Under the pieces are notes generated by a model. That model had not been told where the DNA came from, did no database searches, and saw only the letters and a list, made by a program, of their open reading frames with translations. Both the position numbers and the translations under genes were made by a program. Source: Acidobacteriota bacterium (GTDB lineage Bacteria; Acidobacteriota; Terriglobia; Terriglobales; Acidobacteriaceae). From it: DNA of 7,650 bases. Location: NCBI GenBank assembly GCA_003224785.1, contig QHZV01000120.1, positions 1-7,650 of the forward strand. The letters run 5' to 3'. Positions 1 to 5,786 of the stretch are shown in pieces. Position 1 is the stretch's first letter. Each line of letters begins with the position of its first letter.

Positions 1-60
1 GTCGTGCCCCGCCGCTTACCTTCCACTCTTACCAGCGTCCAATTCCTGGTGAGAAGTTAT

Positions 61-204
61 ATGCAAAGTCTTTCGCCGATGCGCTGGTTTGTGATTTCGC
101 TTCCTGCACTCGTGGTGGCGCATGAGCTTCTGAATTATCTGCTCCCTGAAATGTTGCGTCTGCTACTGCCCTATCCGCTGAGGGTAATTCTGGGGCTGCA
201 CTGA
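61..204 (+). CDS. Possible small hydrophobic membrane protein (47 aa), function unknown
   Basis: I do not recognise this protein. An ATG at 61 is preceded by a moderate ribosome site (GGTGAG, 7 bases upstream) and opens a 47-residue frame that is mostly Leu, Val, Ile and aromatic residues. One membrane helix is plausible around residues 9-24 (FVISLPALVV core), followed by a second Leu-rich stretch around 25-44 broken by Pro. Codon third positions are mostly G or C, as in the neighbouring real genes. The stop lies 17 bases before the tadA start, so the two could be co-transcribed and translation of tadA, whose own ribosome site is weak, could depend on it. A GTG at 4 would extend the protein by 19 polar residues but has no visible ribosome site. 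It could equally be chance coding; only conservation next to tadA in relatives would settle it. Confidence 0.35.
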   Translation: MQSLSPMRWFVISLPALVVAHELLNYLLPEMLRLLLPYPLRVILGLH

Positions 205-221
205 GCCGATACAATGCTTTC

Positions 222-689
222 ATGCTGCAGGCCCAGAGCCCTGATAACGACGAACTCTGGATCGAAGAAGCGCTTCGGGCTGCGCGACGGGCCCTGGATG
301 CTGGCGAAGTGCCGGTCGGAGCCGTTATCGTTCATCACGGCAAGGTTGTTGGGCGAGGCTTCAATCGCAACTTTTTAGATTCTGATCCAACTGCTCATGC
401 GGAAGTTGTCGCCCTTCGCGAGGCCGGAGCAGCCATCGGCAACCATCGTCTAAGTGACTGCGAACTCTTCGCGACTATCGAGCCTTGTGCGATGTGTGCG
501 GGTGCGATGGTGCATGCGCGCATTCGCCGACTGGTCTATGGGGCGGACGATCCAAAGGCCGGTGCGGCGGGCTCAGCGCTGCATGTGCTGAACCATCCGG
601 CCTTGAATCATCGAATAGAAGTTCGCAGCGGGGTGCTTGCGGGTCGCTGCGCCGAAATTCTGCAGGAATTCTTCAGAAGCAGGCGGTGA
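222..689 (+). CDS. tadA: tRNA-specific adenosine deaminase TadA
   Basis: This cytoplasmic enzyme deaminates adenosine 34 of tRNA-Arg(ACG) to inosine, allowing one tRNA to read several Arg codons. The 155-residue protein has the usual length and carries the zinc-dependent cytidine/deoxycytidylate deaminase signature. HAE at residues 59-61 supplies the zinc ligand His59 and the catalytic Glu61, and PCAMC at 88-92 supplies zinc ligands Cys89 and Cys92. The N-terminal helix and strand (EEALRAARRALDAGEVPVGAVIV) are typical of TadA rather than of riboflavin or cytidine deaminases, and the segment RLVYGADDPKAGAAGS after the zinc site is also characteristic. The ATG at 222 lacks a clear Shine-Dalgarno site but gives a natural N-terminus a few residues before the conserved helix. 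It is convergent with the OmpA-like gene downstream. TadA is usually essential. Function is assigned from family motifs with high confidence. Confidence 0.95.
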   Translation: MLQAQSPDNDELWIEEALRAARRALDAGEVPVGAVIVHHGKVVGRGFNRNFLDSDPTAHAEVVALREAGAAIGNHRLSDCELFATIEPCAMCAGAMVHARIRRLVYGADDPKAGAAGSALHVLNHPALNHRIEVRSGVLAGRCAEILQEFFRSRR

Positions 690-706
690 GCGTTAGGCCG
701 ACCGCC
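682..706 (+). repeat. Inverted repeat overlapping the tadA stop codon
   Basis: GGCGGT (682-687) and ACCGCC (701-706) form a perfect 6-bp inverted repeat around the tadA stop, with a 13-base loop. No T-tract follows on the + strand, so it is not a convincing intrinsic terminator for tadA, though it could protect the 3' end. It overlaps one arm of the next hairpin set. Confidence 0.4.
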
Positions 707-710
707 CCAC

Positions 711-743
711 AAAAAGAAGGGGCGGGCCGGGAGGGCCGCCCCT
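711..743 (-). terminator. Intrinsic terminator of the OmpA-like gene (minus strand)
   Basis: Read on the minus strand, the OmpA-like stop is followed after 24 bases by an 8-bp perfect stem (AGGGGCGG pairing with CCGCCCCT; + strand arms 718-725 and 736-743) with a 10-base loop. Immediately after it comes TTCTTTTT (718-711), overlapping the first stem base. A GC-rich stem directly followed by a T-rich run is the classic Rho-independent terminator. On the + strand no T-run follows, so it serves mainly the minus-strand gene. The left arm can alternatively pair with CCGCCCC at 702-708 (see findings). Confidence 0.75.
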
Positions 744-767
744 ACGCAATTCGATTACACGACTAAT

Positions 768-2528
768 CTACTGCTTCTTAGTCCTCTTCTTGGCTGGCGC
801 TTTCTTGGCCGCGCCTTCCCTCCCGCCAATCAGCGTAAGTGAATCCGCTGCGTTGAACGGGAACTGACGCACCGAAGTCTGGCCGGTGGTGCTGAGTGTA
901 ACGTCAACTCGGCGGTTGCTGGCCAGAATGATGGTACGCATGTTCTTCGTGATTCTTCCGCGCTCTTCAGTAGTCAGTTCGGGATTCTGCTCGACCGAGC
1001 TTTTCACTTCCTCGGCGCTGAGGTTGTGTTGATCACCAAGAGCTTTGACTTCGATGTGGTCTTCCGGGATCCCGTGCGACACAAGGAAGTTCTTAGTGAT
1101 GTTCACCCGGCGTTCGGAAAGCGCCTGATTGTATTCCGCTGAACCGCGCGGATCGGCGTGCCCCTCAAGGATCAGGTGCGCGTCAGGTTTGGCCTCCAGA
1201 TATTTCTGGAAGTCGCCGGCGAGCGAAGTCAGAGTTTGCTGCTGACTCGGCAAGAGGCCGCTGTTCGGCTTTGTCGGAGTCGGCTGCGCCGTGGGGAAAT
1301 ATACGCTGTGTAAAGCCAGCCGCGCTTCGAGCCGCTGCACTTCGGGAGAAGGCTGAGGCGGTGGAGGCGGAGCTTCGACGTTCACCTGCGTTGAGGCGGA
1401 CGTATTGAGACCGCGCGAATCCGAACAACTGGCATTCACTGTTATCGCGCCGGGTTGTGCTCCAGCAGTATTAAGCGTGGCAGCGTTGCCCGTACCAGAC
1501 ACAGTGCCGGAACTTGCTGTCCAATTTGCAACGTTGACCGGAACGTTATCAGGACTGGTGCAAGACGCGCTGAGCGAGACTGTTCCGCCGGTCTGCACCG
1601 AGGTTGGGTTCGCCGAGAGCGACAGGGTAGGAGGATTCTTCGGCGGCTCTTTCACCGTGAATTTTGCCGAACAACTGGTTTCGCCGCCGTGCTTCATTTT
1701 GGGATCGGTAATCTTTGCCGTCGCGGCGTAATCGCCCCCGGCAACACCATTGGTATCAATTGAGGCAGTATTGCCCTTGCCAGCAATCTTGCCCCCAGTG
1801 CTCGACCAGTCATACGCGAGAGTGTGCTTGGGATTTGCGTTGTTAACGGTTGCCGTGGCGGTGATTGGCTCGCCCATCATGACTTCGGTCGGCTGAACCG
1901 AACAGGCTGCCATCATTGGCTCTGGCTTCTTGCCGCCATAGCTGAAGACCAATCCACTACGCAGCCGCACCCCATTCTGGTCGGGACGTCGCAGACCGGG
2001 GTCGGTCAGGGGGACTACATCCGAATAATGAAGCGCCGCCCAAACATAGTCAGCTTCGAATACGCGCCAGTAAATCCCATGCCACAGCGGTATGTCCATG
2101 CCGCCGCCGAGGACAGCCCCAAGACTGTTGCGAGAGTCCAAAGATCCCGCCTTGAGCTGATTCAAACCCAGCATCGTGTGGGCAAACAGATTCAGGCCAT
2201 CTCCTCTCCACATGACCCGAGGACCAATTGAGAGAGTAGTCTCGTGGCCGATGTCATGCCAATTGCCGCCACCATCGACAGAGAGTCCCCAAATTTTGCT
2301 GAAATTGTAGGTCGCAGTGGCTCCCAGTCCTTTTGCCATGCTGGGTAACTTGGTGCCAGGCACGGGACTGGTCGCTGAAGTGGGCACGGTAACGCCGGGA
2401 TTGAGCCATTGATATCCTACAAAAACGTCAACTTTCGGCGCTTCCTCATCCTGCGCAAGAGCGGCGCCTGAAACAACCACCAGGATCAACATCAGCAGAT
2501 AACAAAATTGGTTTTTTGCGCGAAACAT
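768..2528 (-). CDS. OmpA-family outer-membrane protein with two Ig-like domains
   Basis: This is probably an outer-membrane protein that links the membrane to peptidoglycan. The 586 residues show a signal peptide with cleavage expected after ALA at 23-25; a predicted eight-strand-type barrel at about 32-198 with alternating hydrophobic strands; and two similar Ig/PKD-like modules (about 205-293 and 299-386), each with a Cys pair (209/286 and 323/368). A Pro-rich linker (387-396) leads to an OmpA C-terminal domain (about 405-546). In that domain GHADPRGS at 456-463 and NQALSERR at 467-474 place Asp459 and Arg474 at the spacing of the diaminopimelate-binding Asp and Arg of E. coli OmpA. The end is a Lys-rich tail (AAKKAPAKKRTKKQ). 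The start is firm: GGAGGA lies just upstream of the ATG. It is monocistronic, with its own terminator and a candidate promoter. The exact role is unknown; similar proteins act in envelope stability or as porins. Confidence 0.88.
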   Translation of the reverse strand: MFRAKNQFCYLLMLILVVVSGAALAQDEEAPKVDVFVGYQWLNPGVTVPTSATSPVPGTKLPSMAKGLGATATYNFSKIWGLSVDGGGNWHDIGHETTLSIGPRVMWRGDGLNLFAHTMLGLNQLKAGSLDSRNSLGAVLGGGMDIPLWHGIYWRVFEADYVWAALHYSDVVPLTDPGLRRPDQNGVRLRSGLVFSYGGKKPEPMMAACSVQPTEVMMGEPITATATVNNANPKHTLAYDWSSTGGKIAGKGNTASIDTNGVAGGDYAATAKITDPKMKHGGETSCSAKFTVKEPPKNPPTLSLSANPTSVQTGGTVSLSASCTSPDNVPVNVANWTASSGTVSGTGNAATLNTAGAQPGAITVNASCSDSRGLNTSASTQVNVEAPPPPPQPSPEVQRLEARLALHSVYFPTAQPTPTKPNSGLLPSQQQTLTSLAGDFQKYLEAKPDAHLILEGHADPRGSAEYNQALSERRVNITKNFLVSHGIPEDHIEVKALGDQHNLSAEEVKSSVEQNPELTTEERGRITKNMRTIILASNRRVDVTLSTTGQTSVRQFPFNAADSLTLIGGREGAAKKAPAKKRTKKQ

Positions 2529-2553
2529 GTCAGTCCTCCATGGGCAAGACGCT

Positions 2554-2576
2554 GACGAAATCCGTATCGGTTCGTC
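2554..2576 (-). promoter_or_regulatory. Hairpin in the 5' leader of the OmpA-like mRNA
   Basis: On the minus strand, GACGAA and TTCGTC (6 bp) enclose CCG/CGG (3 bp) with a 3-base ATA loop and a 2-base bulge. It sits about 25 bases upstream of the start codon, just before the GGAGGA ribosome site. Such leaders often affect mRNA stability or small-RNA control of porin genes; that role here is inference. Confidence 0.35.
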
Positions 2577-2642
2577 GCGGGCTTGCGAGGTGAAGTCGCT
2601 ACCTTCGACTCAAAGAAAAAATGTGAATGGGATCGACATGAA

Positions 2643-2671
2643 TAAATACTCTGTCTAAGGAGCCTTTGCAA
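2643..2671 (-). promoter_or_regulatory. Candidate sigma-70-type promoter of the OmpA-like gene
   Basis: On the minus strand TTGCAA (2671-2666) is followed after exactly 17 bases by TATTTA (2648-2643). The -35 matches consensus at four of six positions and the -10 at three, so this is a weak but correctly spaced candidate. It would give a leader of about 108 bases that contains the hairpin at 2554-2576. The surrounding 2529-2802 interval contains no gene and is relatively A/T-rich around the candidate. Confidence 0.35.
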
Positions 2672-2741
2672 GAATAAAAACAGCGCGCGAACCCGGAGAA
2701 ACAAGAGCGCACTGAGGCGAAGCGGTGCAAGGAATGGCGCC

Positions 2742-2750
2742 TGCTAAAAT
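2742..2750 (+). promoter_or_regulatory. Candidate extended -10 promoter for tRNA-Ser
   Basis: TGCTAAAAT fits the extended -10 pattern TGn plus TAAAAT (five of six to TATAAT). No good -35 is seen at 17 bases upstream, which is tolerated by extended -10 promoters. Transcription would start near 2757, giving a precursor leader of about 46 bases for RNase P to remove. Confidence 0.3.
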
Positions 2751-2802
2751 GAACTTGAACGGACCTGACTGGTTTCGCAGTAAGTTCTTTGTTGTCCGAC
2801 GC

Positions 2803-2892
2803 GGAGAGGTGCGTGAGTGGTTGAAACGATCCGCCTCGAAAGCGGACATACCTTAACGGGTATCGTGGGTTCAAATCCCACCCTCTCCGCCA
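2803..2892 (+). tRNA. tRNA-Ser (anticodon CGA)
   Basis: This is a complete class II tRNA reading the UCG codon. The acceptor stem is GGAGAGG (2803-2809) paired with CCTCTCC (2882-2888), followed by discriminator G2889 and an encoded CCA (2890-2892). The anticodon stem TCCGC/GCGGA (2830-2834 and 2842-2846) holds the loop CTCGAAA, with anticodon CGA at 2837-2839. The long variable arm, ATACC/GGTAT around TTAACG (2848-2863), is the serine-tRNA hallmark. The T arm GTGGG/CCCAC (2865-2869 and 2877-2881) encloses TTCAAAT. The GGAGAGG acceptor and discriminator G agree with serine identity. It stands alone between the OmpA-like gene and a long noncoding stretch. Confidence 0.97.
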
Positions 2893-3077
2893 TTTGACTC
2901 CTCTGAATGCGCTCATCTTTGTCGCGCGGCTCACACTCTGAGGCGCCAGGGTTGCGAGCACCTTGCAAGCCTGATATCGAACTCATCCATTTCAAAAACG
3001 AGTTCGGGGCTGCACGGTCATATTCCGCGCGGCTAATCGCAATTTCGATCCAGAACTATTTTCAAACAGAGGCGAGA

Positions 3078-3113
3078 AGCAGGCGCCGGCGCAAATCACT
3101 GCCGGCCCCTGCT
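3078..3113. repeat. Strong GC-rich hairpin, 13-bp stem with one mismatch
   Basis: AGCAGGCGCCGGC (3078-3090) is matched by GCCGGCCCCTGCT (3101-3113) with a single C-C mismatch and a 10-base loop (GCAAATCACT). No T-run follows on either strand, so it is not a simple intrinsic terminator. It lies 186 bases after the tRNA and 439 bases before the sigma factor. It may be a dispersed intergenic repeat or part of a structured RNA. Confidence 0.6.
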
Positions 3114-3537
3114 CGATATTAGGTGGGCAAATTGAGGGCACCTTTCATATGCAAGCGAGAATAGGCGTCCGCACCTGCCGGAACAATCCTGCCGAGTATG
3201 TAATTTGCCTCAGGACTCTCCTGTAGCGCCGAAACTTTTTGCACAAACGTTATTTCGAGCGATTTACACCACCCCGTAAATTCACCAACACGAGTTACGA
3301 GATGAATGTTTCGGTGTCACGCGGAATTTTTTGCCGCGCGCCATGAAAAAAACTCACGGGCCCTTCATGAAAGGCACGCGCAGTGCCGATTCCGAGGCAA
3401 CTTATTGCACTTCTGGCGCTACAGCAAAGCATTACGTCGGATACAGACCTCACCGGATAGACCATTTGCATTCGCAATTTTAATCTCGTCACAGTTCTTT
3501 TGAAGCCTCTTCGTTGGAAACGCACCTTACGCGATTG

Positions 3538-3545
3538 AAAGGAGA
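3538..3545 (+). promoter_or_regulatory. Ribosome binding site fixing the GTG start of the sigma gene
   Basis: AAAGGAGA ends 6 bases before the GTG at 3552. It is a strong Shine-Dalgarno match at good spacing and is the reason for choosing this non-ATG start. Confidence 0.8.
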
Positions 3546-3551
3546 CCGCAA

Positions 3552-4274
3552 GTGACCACCGAGGCCAATACCACCGCACGACTCGAGACTGATCTCCACC
3601 TGGTAAAGCGAGCGCAAGAAGGCGATGCTGAAGCGTTCGCCTCATTGTTTCACGCACACAAAGCCAGAATCCATTCTGTCTGCCTGCGAATGACAAACAA
3701 CACCGCAGAGGCAGAAGACCTGACCCAAGACGCATTTCTTCAAGTATTCCGAAAACTCGCAACCTTCCGCGGCGACTCCGCGCTTTCAACATGGCTCTAC
3801 CGCATCGCTGTAAATACGGTACTCATGCACTTCCGAAAAAAAGCGCTGCGGCAAATTTCACTCGATGAGCCTTACAACCAGGACGCGAAAGTGGTGCGCC
3901 GCGAATACGGCAGCCGCGATGATCGCTTGACCGGCTGCGTGGACCGTATCGCACTGGCACGCGCGATTAAAGAGTTGCCTGACGGTTATCGCACTATCTT
4001 CCTGTTGCACGAAGTGGAGGGTTACGAGCACCAGGAAATCGCAGAGCTCCTCGATTGCTCGGTTGGAAATTCGAAGTCGCAATTGCACAAAGCCAAGCTC
4101 CGCATCCGGGAACTCCTGGGGCAAGGGCGCCATGAGAACGGGAGTCCGCGCGCAGTTCGCACCCAGTCGCGGAAAAACTCAGCGCAATGGAAACAGGACG
4201 AAATGCCTACCGAGATCACGCCGAGACCGGCATTCTTTCCTGAGTTCTCGCAATTTACTGCATCCGGCGCCTGA
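3552..4274 (+). CDS. ECF-type RNA polymerase sigma factor (sigma-70 family)
   Basis: This protein should direct RNA polymerase to a specific promoter set. Its 240 residues contain sigma region 2 at about 18-98, with the core-binding and -10 segment AEDLTQDAFLQVFRKLATFRG (53-73) and STWLYRIAVNTVLMHFRKK (79-97). An acidic/basic linker follows. Region 4 at about 132-188 is a helix-turn-helix (YEHQEIAELLDCSVGNSKSQLHKAKLRIRELL) for the -35 element. Region 3 is absent, which defines the ECF group. About 50 residues follow region 4, longer than a minimal ECF factor; this tail has no motif I recognise. No anti-sigma gene (zinc-finger or transmembrane) is adjacent, which is unusual. It is the first gene of the + strand cluster, with the next start 24 bases downstream, so it may control or belong to the polysaccharide-like operon. 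The start is supported by AAAGGAGA. Confidence 0.9.
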   Translation: MTTEANTTARLETDLHLVKRAQEGDAEAFASLFHAHKARIHSVCLRMTNNTAEAEDLTQDAFLQVFRKLATFRGDSALSTWLYRIAVNTVLMHFRKKALRQISLDEPYNQDAKVVRREYGSRDDRLTGCVDRIALARAIKELPDGYRTIFLLHEVEGYEHQEIAELLDCSVGNSKSQLHKAKLRIRELLGQGRHENGSPRAVRTQSRKNSAQWKQDEMPTEITPRPAFFPEFSQFTASGA

Positions 4275-4298
4275 GGCCAGCGCTCACGGGGACTAGAC

Positions 4299-5247
4299 GT
4301 GCATATAGGAGCAATAGTGAGCTTGGCTGAAGACCGTCAGGCAGACGAGAATTCTTTCGGGCGCAAGTATCCGCGAAGCGGTCGTGGATTTCTACTCGGT
4401 ACCGCACGCGCCCGAATGGATATTCTCGGTCGGAATCTTCTGGAGCGCGCTATTAGAAAATTGCGCCAGCTCCCTTCGGTATCGGTTCGGACCATTCCAG
4501 AAAGTCCATCTTCGACCAGCCTGCTGCCGGCGCGTTCCGCCAAATCGAGCGATTTCATAACTGCTTGGGAGAGTGCGGTACCGCAACAAGTGCAAGAGGG
4601 CGCGACGCAGTTGTTGTTAGTGCGCATTGGTTGCTACTCCGATGTTGAATACGACGCATTGTTGCGCTTATGGAACGGCGGGCGCGCTGGATCTCGCGGT
4701 AGTGGAGGCAGCGTGCCTGCGAGGTAGCGAAACACCCTACAGAAAGGTGCTGAGCGCATTCATTCCCGAACAGGAGCGGTTTTTCTTCGATGGCTACGTG
4801 AATCCTCTTAAGGAGCCGCGGGACTTGCGCCAGCTGGTAGAAGACGGTCTGGCGGGCAGGTGCTCTCTGCAGCCGGTTGGGAGTGAGGTTTCTCCGGGAG
4901 TTTGGATTGGCGCAGGAGCACAGGTGGATCCATCGGTGAGCATTACTGGCCCCGCATTCATTGGGGCTGGGTCGCGAATAGCTGAATCCTGCACCATAAA
5001 AGGATCAAGCTCAATCGAACGGGACTGTGAGATTGATTGCGGAACTACCGTTGATCAATCCTCCGTACTACAGGGTTTGTACGTTGGAGTGGCATTGAAT
5101 TTGCACCGTTCAGTCGTCACCCGCAATAAGCTTTTCCATCTTGACCGCAATGTGGAGGTAGAAATTGACGATGACCGCCTGCTCGGCACAACGAAAATCG
5201 CGCCAATACAGCGGGCCGCAGCGTTCGGGGGAGGGGATACCAAGTGA
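4299..5247 (+). pseudogene. Nucleotidyltransferase-like protein with left-handed beta-helix, frameshifted
   Basis: One gene appears split over two frames. From GTG 4299 (GGGGA 6 bases upstream; GTG 4317 with AGGAG is an alternative) the first frame runs to TAG 4725-4727. It contains DILGRNLLERAIRKLRQL and LLLVRIGCYSDVEYDALLRL, which resemble the Rossmann-like part of sugar-nucleotidyltransferases. The second frame continues with ALDLAVVEAACLRGSETPYRK to TGA 5247. It includes a linker (DGYVNPLKEPRDLRQLVEDGL) and hexapeptide repeats of a left-handed beta-helix (about 4888-5094: GVWIGAGAQV, AFIGAGSRI, CTIKGSSSI, CEIDCGTTV). Deleting one base near 4662-4680 joins them into 315 residues. The catalytic GxGTR signature is missing in the N-terminal part, so even the intact form may be non-catalytic. 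Alternatively the second frame is a separate protein from TTG 4627 or ATG 4642, but neither has a ribosome site. Confidence 0.65.
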
Positions 5248-5364
5248 GTAGTTCATCTTGCGTCAACCTGTTTTCGAAATTTGGCATCTTTAATGTAGGC
5301 AGGCGCCGCGAAAAAACTACCTCGTGCCTGGATTTTAAGTCCGCGCAGACTTTGCTGGACCCAG

Positions 5365-5371
5365 AGGAAGG
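5365..5371 (+). promoter_or_regulatory. Ribosome binding site deciding the STAS protein start
   Basis: AGGAAGG ends 4 bases before ATG 5376. It favours this start over the in-frame GTG at 5244, which overlaps the preceding stop (GTGA) and could instead give translational coupling. Confidence 0.6.
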
Positions 5372-5375
5372 TGAC

Positions 5376-5762
5376 ATGGATATTCCGTCCGCAATCATGA
5401 TCAAGCTGCCAGAAGTTTTCGGCGTAAAAGAAGCACGAGAACTCAGGCGGGAACTGAAGAACAAGTTGGCAACTGAGAGGCCCTGCGTGGTGGTGGATTT
5501 GTCTCGGGTAAAGAAAATCGATTTAACGGGTCTTGAGGGGTTATTGCGCTGCATGGAAGAAATAGCAAAGCAGGATGGCTCGGTCGAGCTTGGGGGAATT
5601 TCTCCCGGGGCGGGCGCCATGCTGGAGCTGACCCGGATGAACCAGCTTTTTCAGAAATTTCCGGCGCCGCAGGCAGAAGTCAGCAGGCCTGTTAGTGTGC
5701 CGGAGCCAGTATCTAACACCGAGCAGGCACCAGTTGCTCAACCACAGCCCGTTGCAGCATAA
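5376..5762 (+). CDS. STAS-domain protein (anti-sigma-antagonist-like)
   Basis: The 128-residue protein is a single STAS domain, the fold of SpoIIAA/RsbV anti-sigma-factor antagonists and of related signalling scaffolds. The diagnostic segment is VVVDLSRVKKIDLTGLEGLL (38-57). Thr51 takes the place of the second Ser of the usual D-S-S-G-L motif, the residue phosphorylated by anti-sigma kinases in SpoIIAA. VELGGISPGAGAMLELTRMNQLFQKF (70-95) matches the second half of the fold. The last 30 residues are rich in Pro, Ala, Gln and Val and probably disordered. An upstream GTG at 5244 would add 44 residues with no STAS character. It lies between the beta-helix gene and a small exported protein; a regulatory or scaffolding role for the cluster is inferred. 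No anti-sigma kinase is visible in the window, so its partner is unknown. Confidence 0.8.
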   Translation: MDIPSAIMIKLPEVFGVKEARELRRELKNKLATERPCVVVDLSRVKKIDLTGLEGLLRCMEEIAKQDGSVELGGISPGAGAMLELTRMNQLFQKFPAPQAEVSRPVSVPEPVSNTEQAPVAQPQPVAA

Positions 5763-5786
5763 AGTTTTTGTGTCGGGCGGAGGACT

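Larger units (their letters stand above)
2893..3551. other. 659-base noncoding region upstream of the ECF sigma gene
   Basis: I find no credible gene in either strand here; the open frames lack ribosome sites and recognisable protein character. The region contains several inverted repeats: CGAACTC/GAGTTCG (2978-2984 and 3000-3006), the strong hairpin at 3078-3113, CGCGG/CCGCG around a T-run (3320-3324 and 3334-3338), and CATGAA/TTCATG (3342-3347 and 3364-3369). A weak sigma-70-like candidate is TTGCAC (3239-3244), 18 bases, then TTTACA (3263-3268). It is unusually long for this compact window and probably carries regulation for the downstream cluster, perhaps with a noncoding RNA; both are inference. 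Confidence 0.5.

Noticed and set aside
485..766. Alternate-frame open frame over the tadA 3' end and the terminator region
   Set aside because: Cys/Gly/Arg-rich shadow of tadA in another frame, running through the GC-rich hairpins.
1405..2231. Plus-strand open frames inside the OmpA-like gene
   Set aside because: They are antisense to a gene with a signal peptide and recognisable domains, and their own translations show no domain character.
2599..2995. Minus-strand open frames over the tRNA containing GWDLNPRYP and RVGFEPTIP
   Set aside because: These are the well-known spurious peptides produced by translating the antisense of tRNA-Ser genes; the strand is occupied by a tRNA and no ribosome site is present.
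3179..3268. ECF-type promoter motifs (GGAAC, GAAACTT) upstream of the sigma gene
   Set aside because: No convincing -10 partner at the expected 15-17 base spacing; matches are at chance level.
3295..3792. 165-residue minus-strand open frame overlapping the sigma gene 5' end
   Set aside because: Arg- and Ser-rich shadow of the ECF sigma gene and its upstream repeats; no ribosome site or domain.
4129..4296. Possible anti-sigma start at ATG 4129 overlapping the sigma gene tail
   Set aside because: The frame is Arg/Ser-rich with no zinc-finger motif or membrane helix, and it is only 55 codons long, so it does not resemble an anti-sigma factor.
5117..5620. 167-residue minus-strand open frame across the beta-helix/STAS junction
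   Set aside because: Antisense to two + strand genes with clear domain signatures; low-complexity Ser-rich translation.
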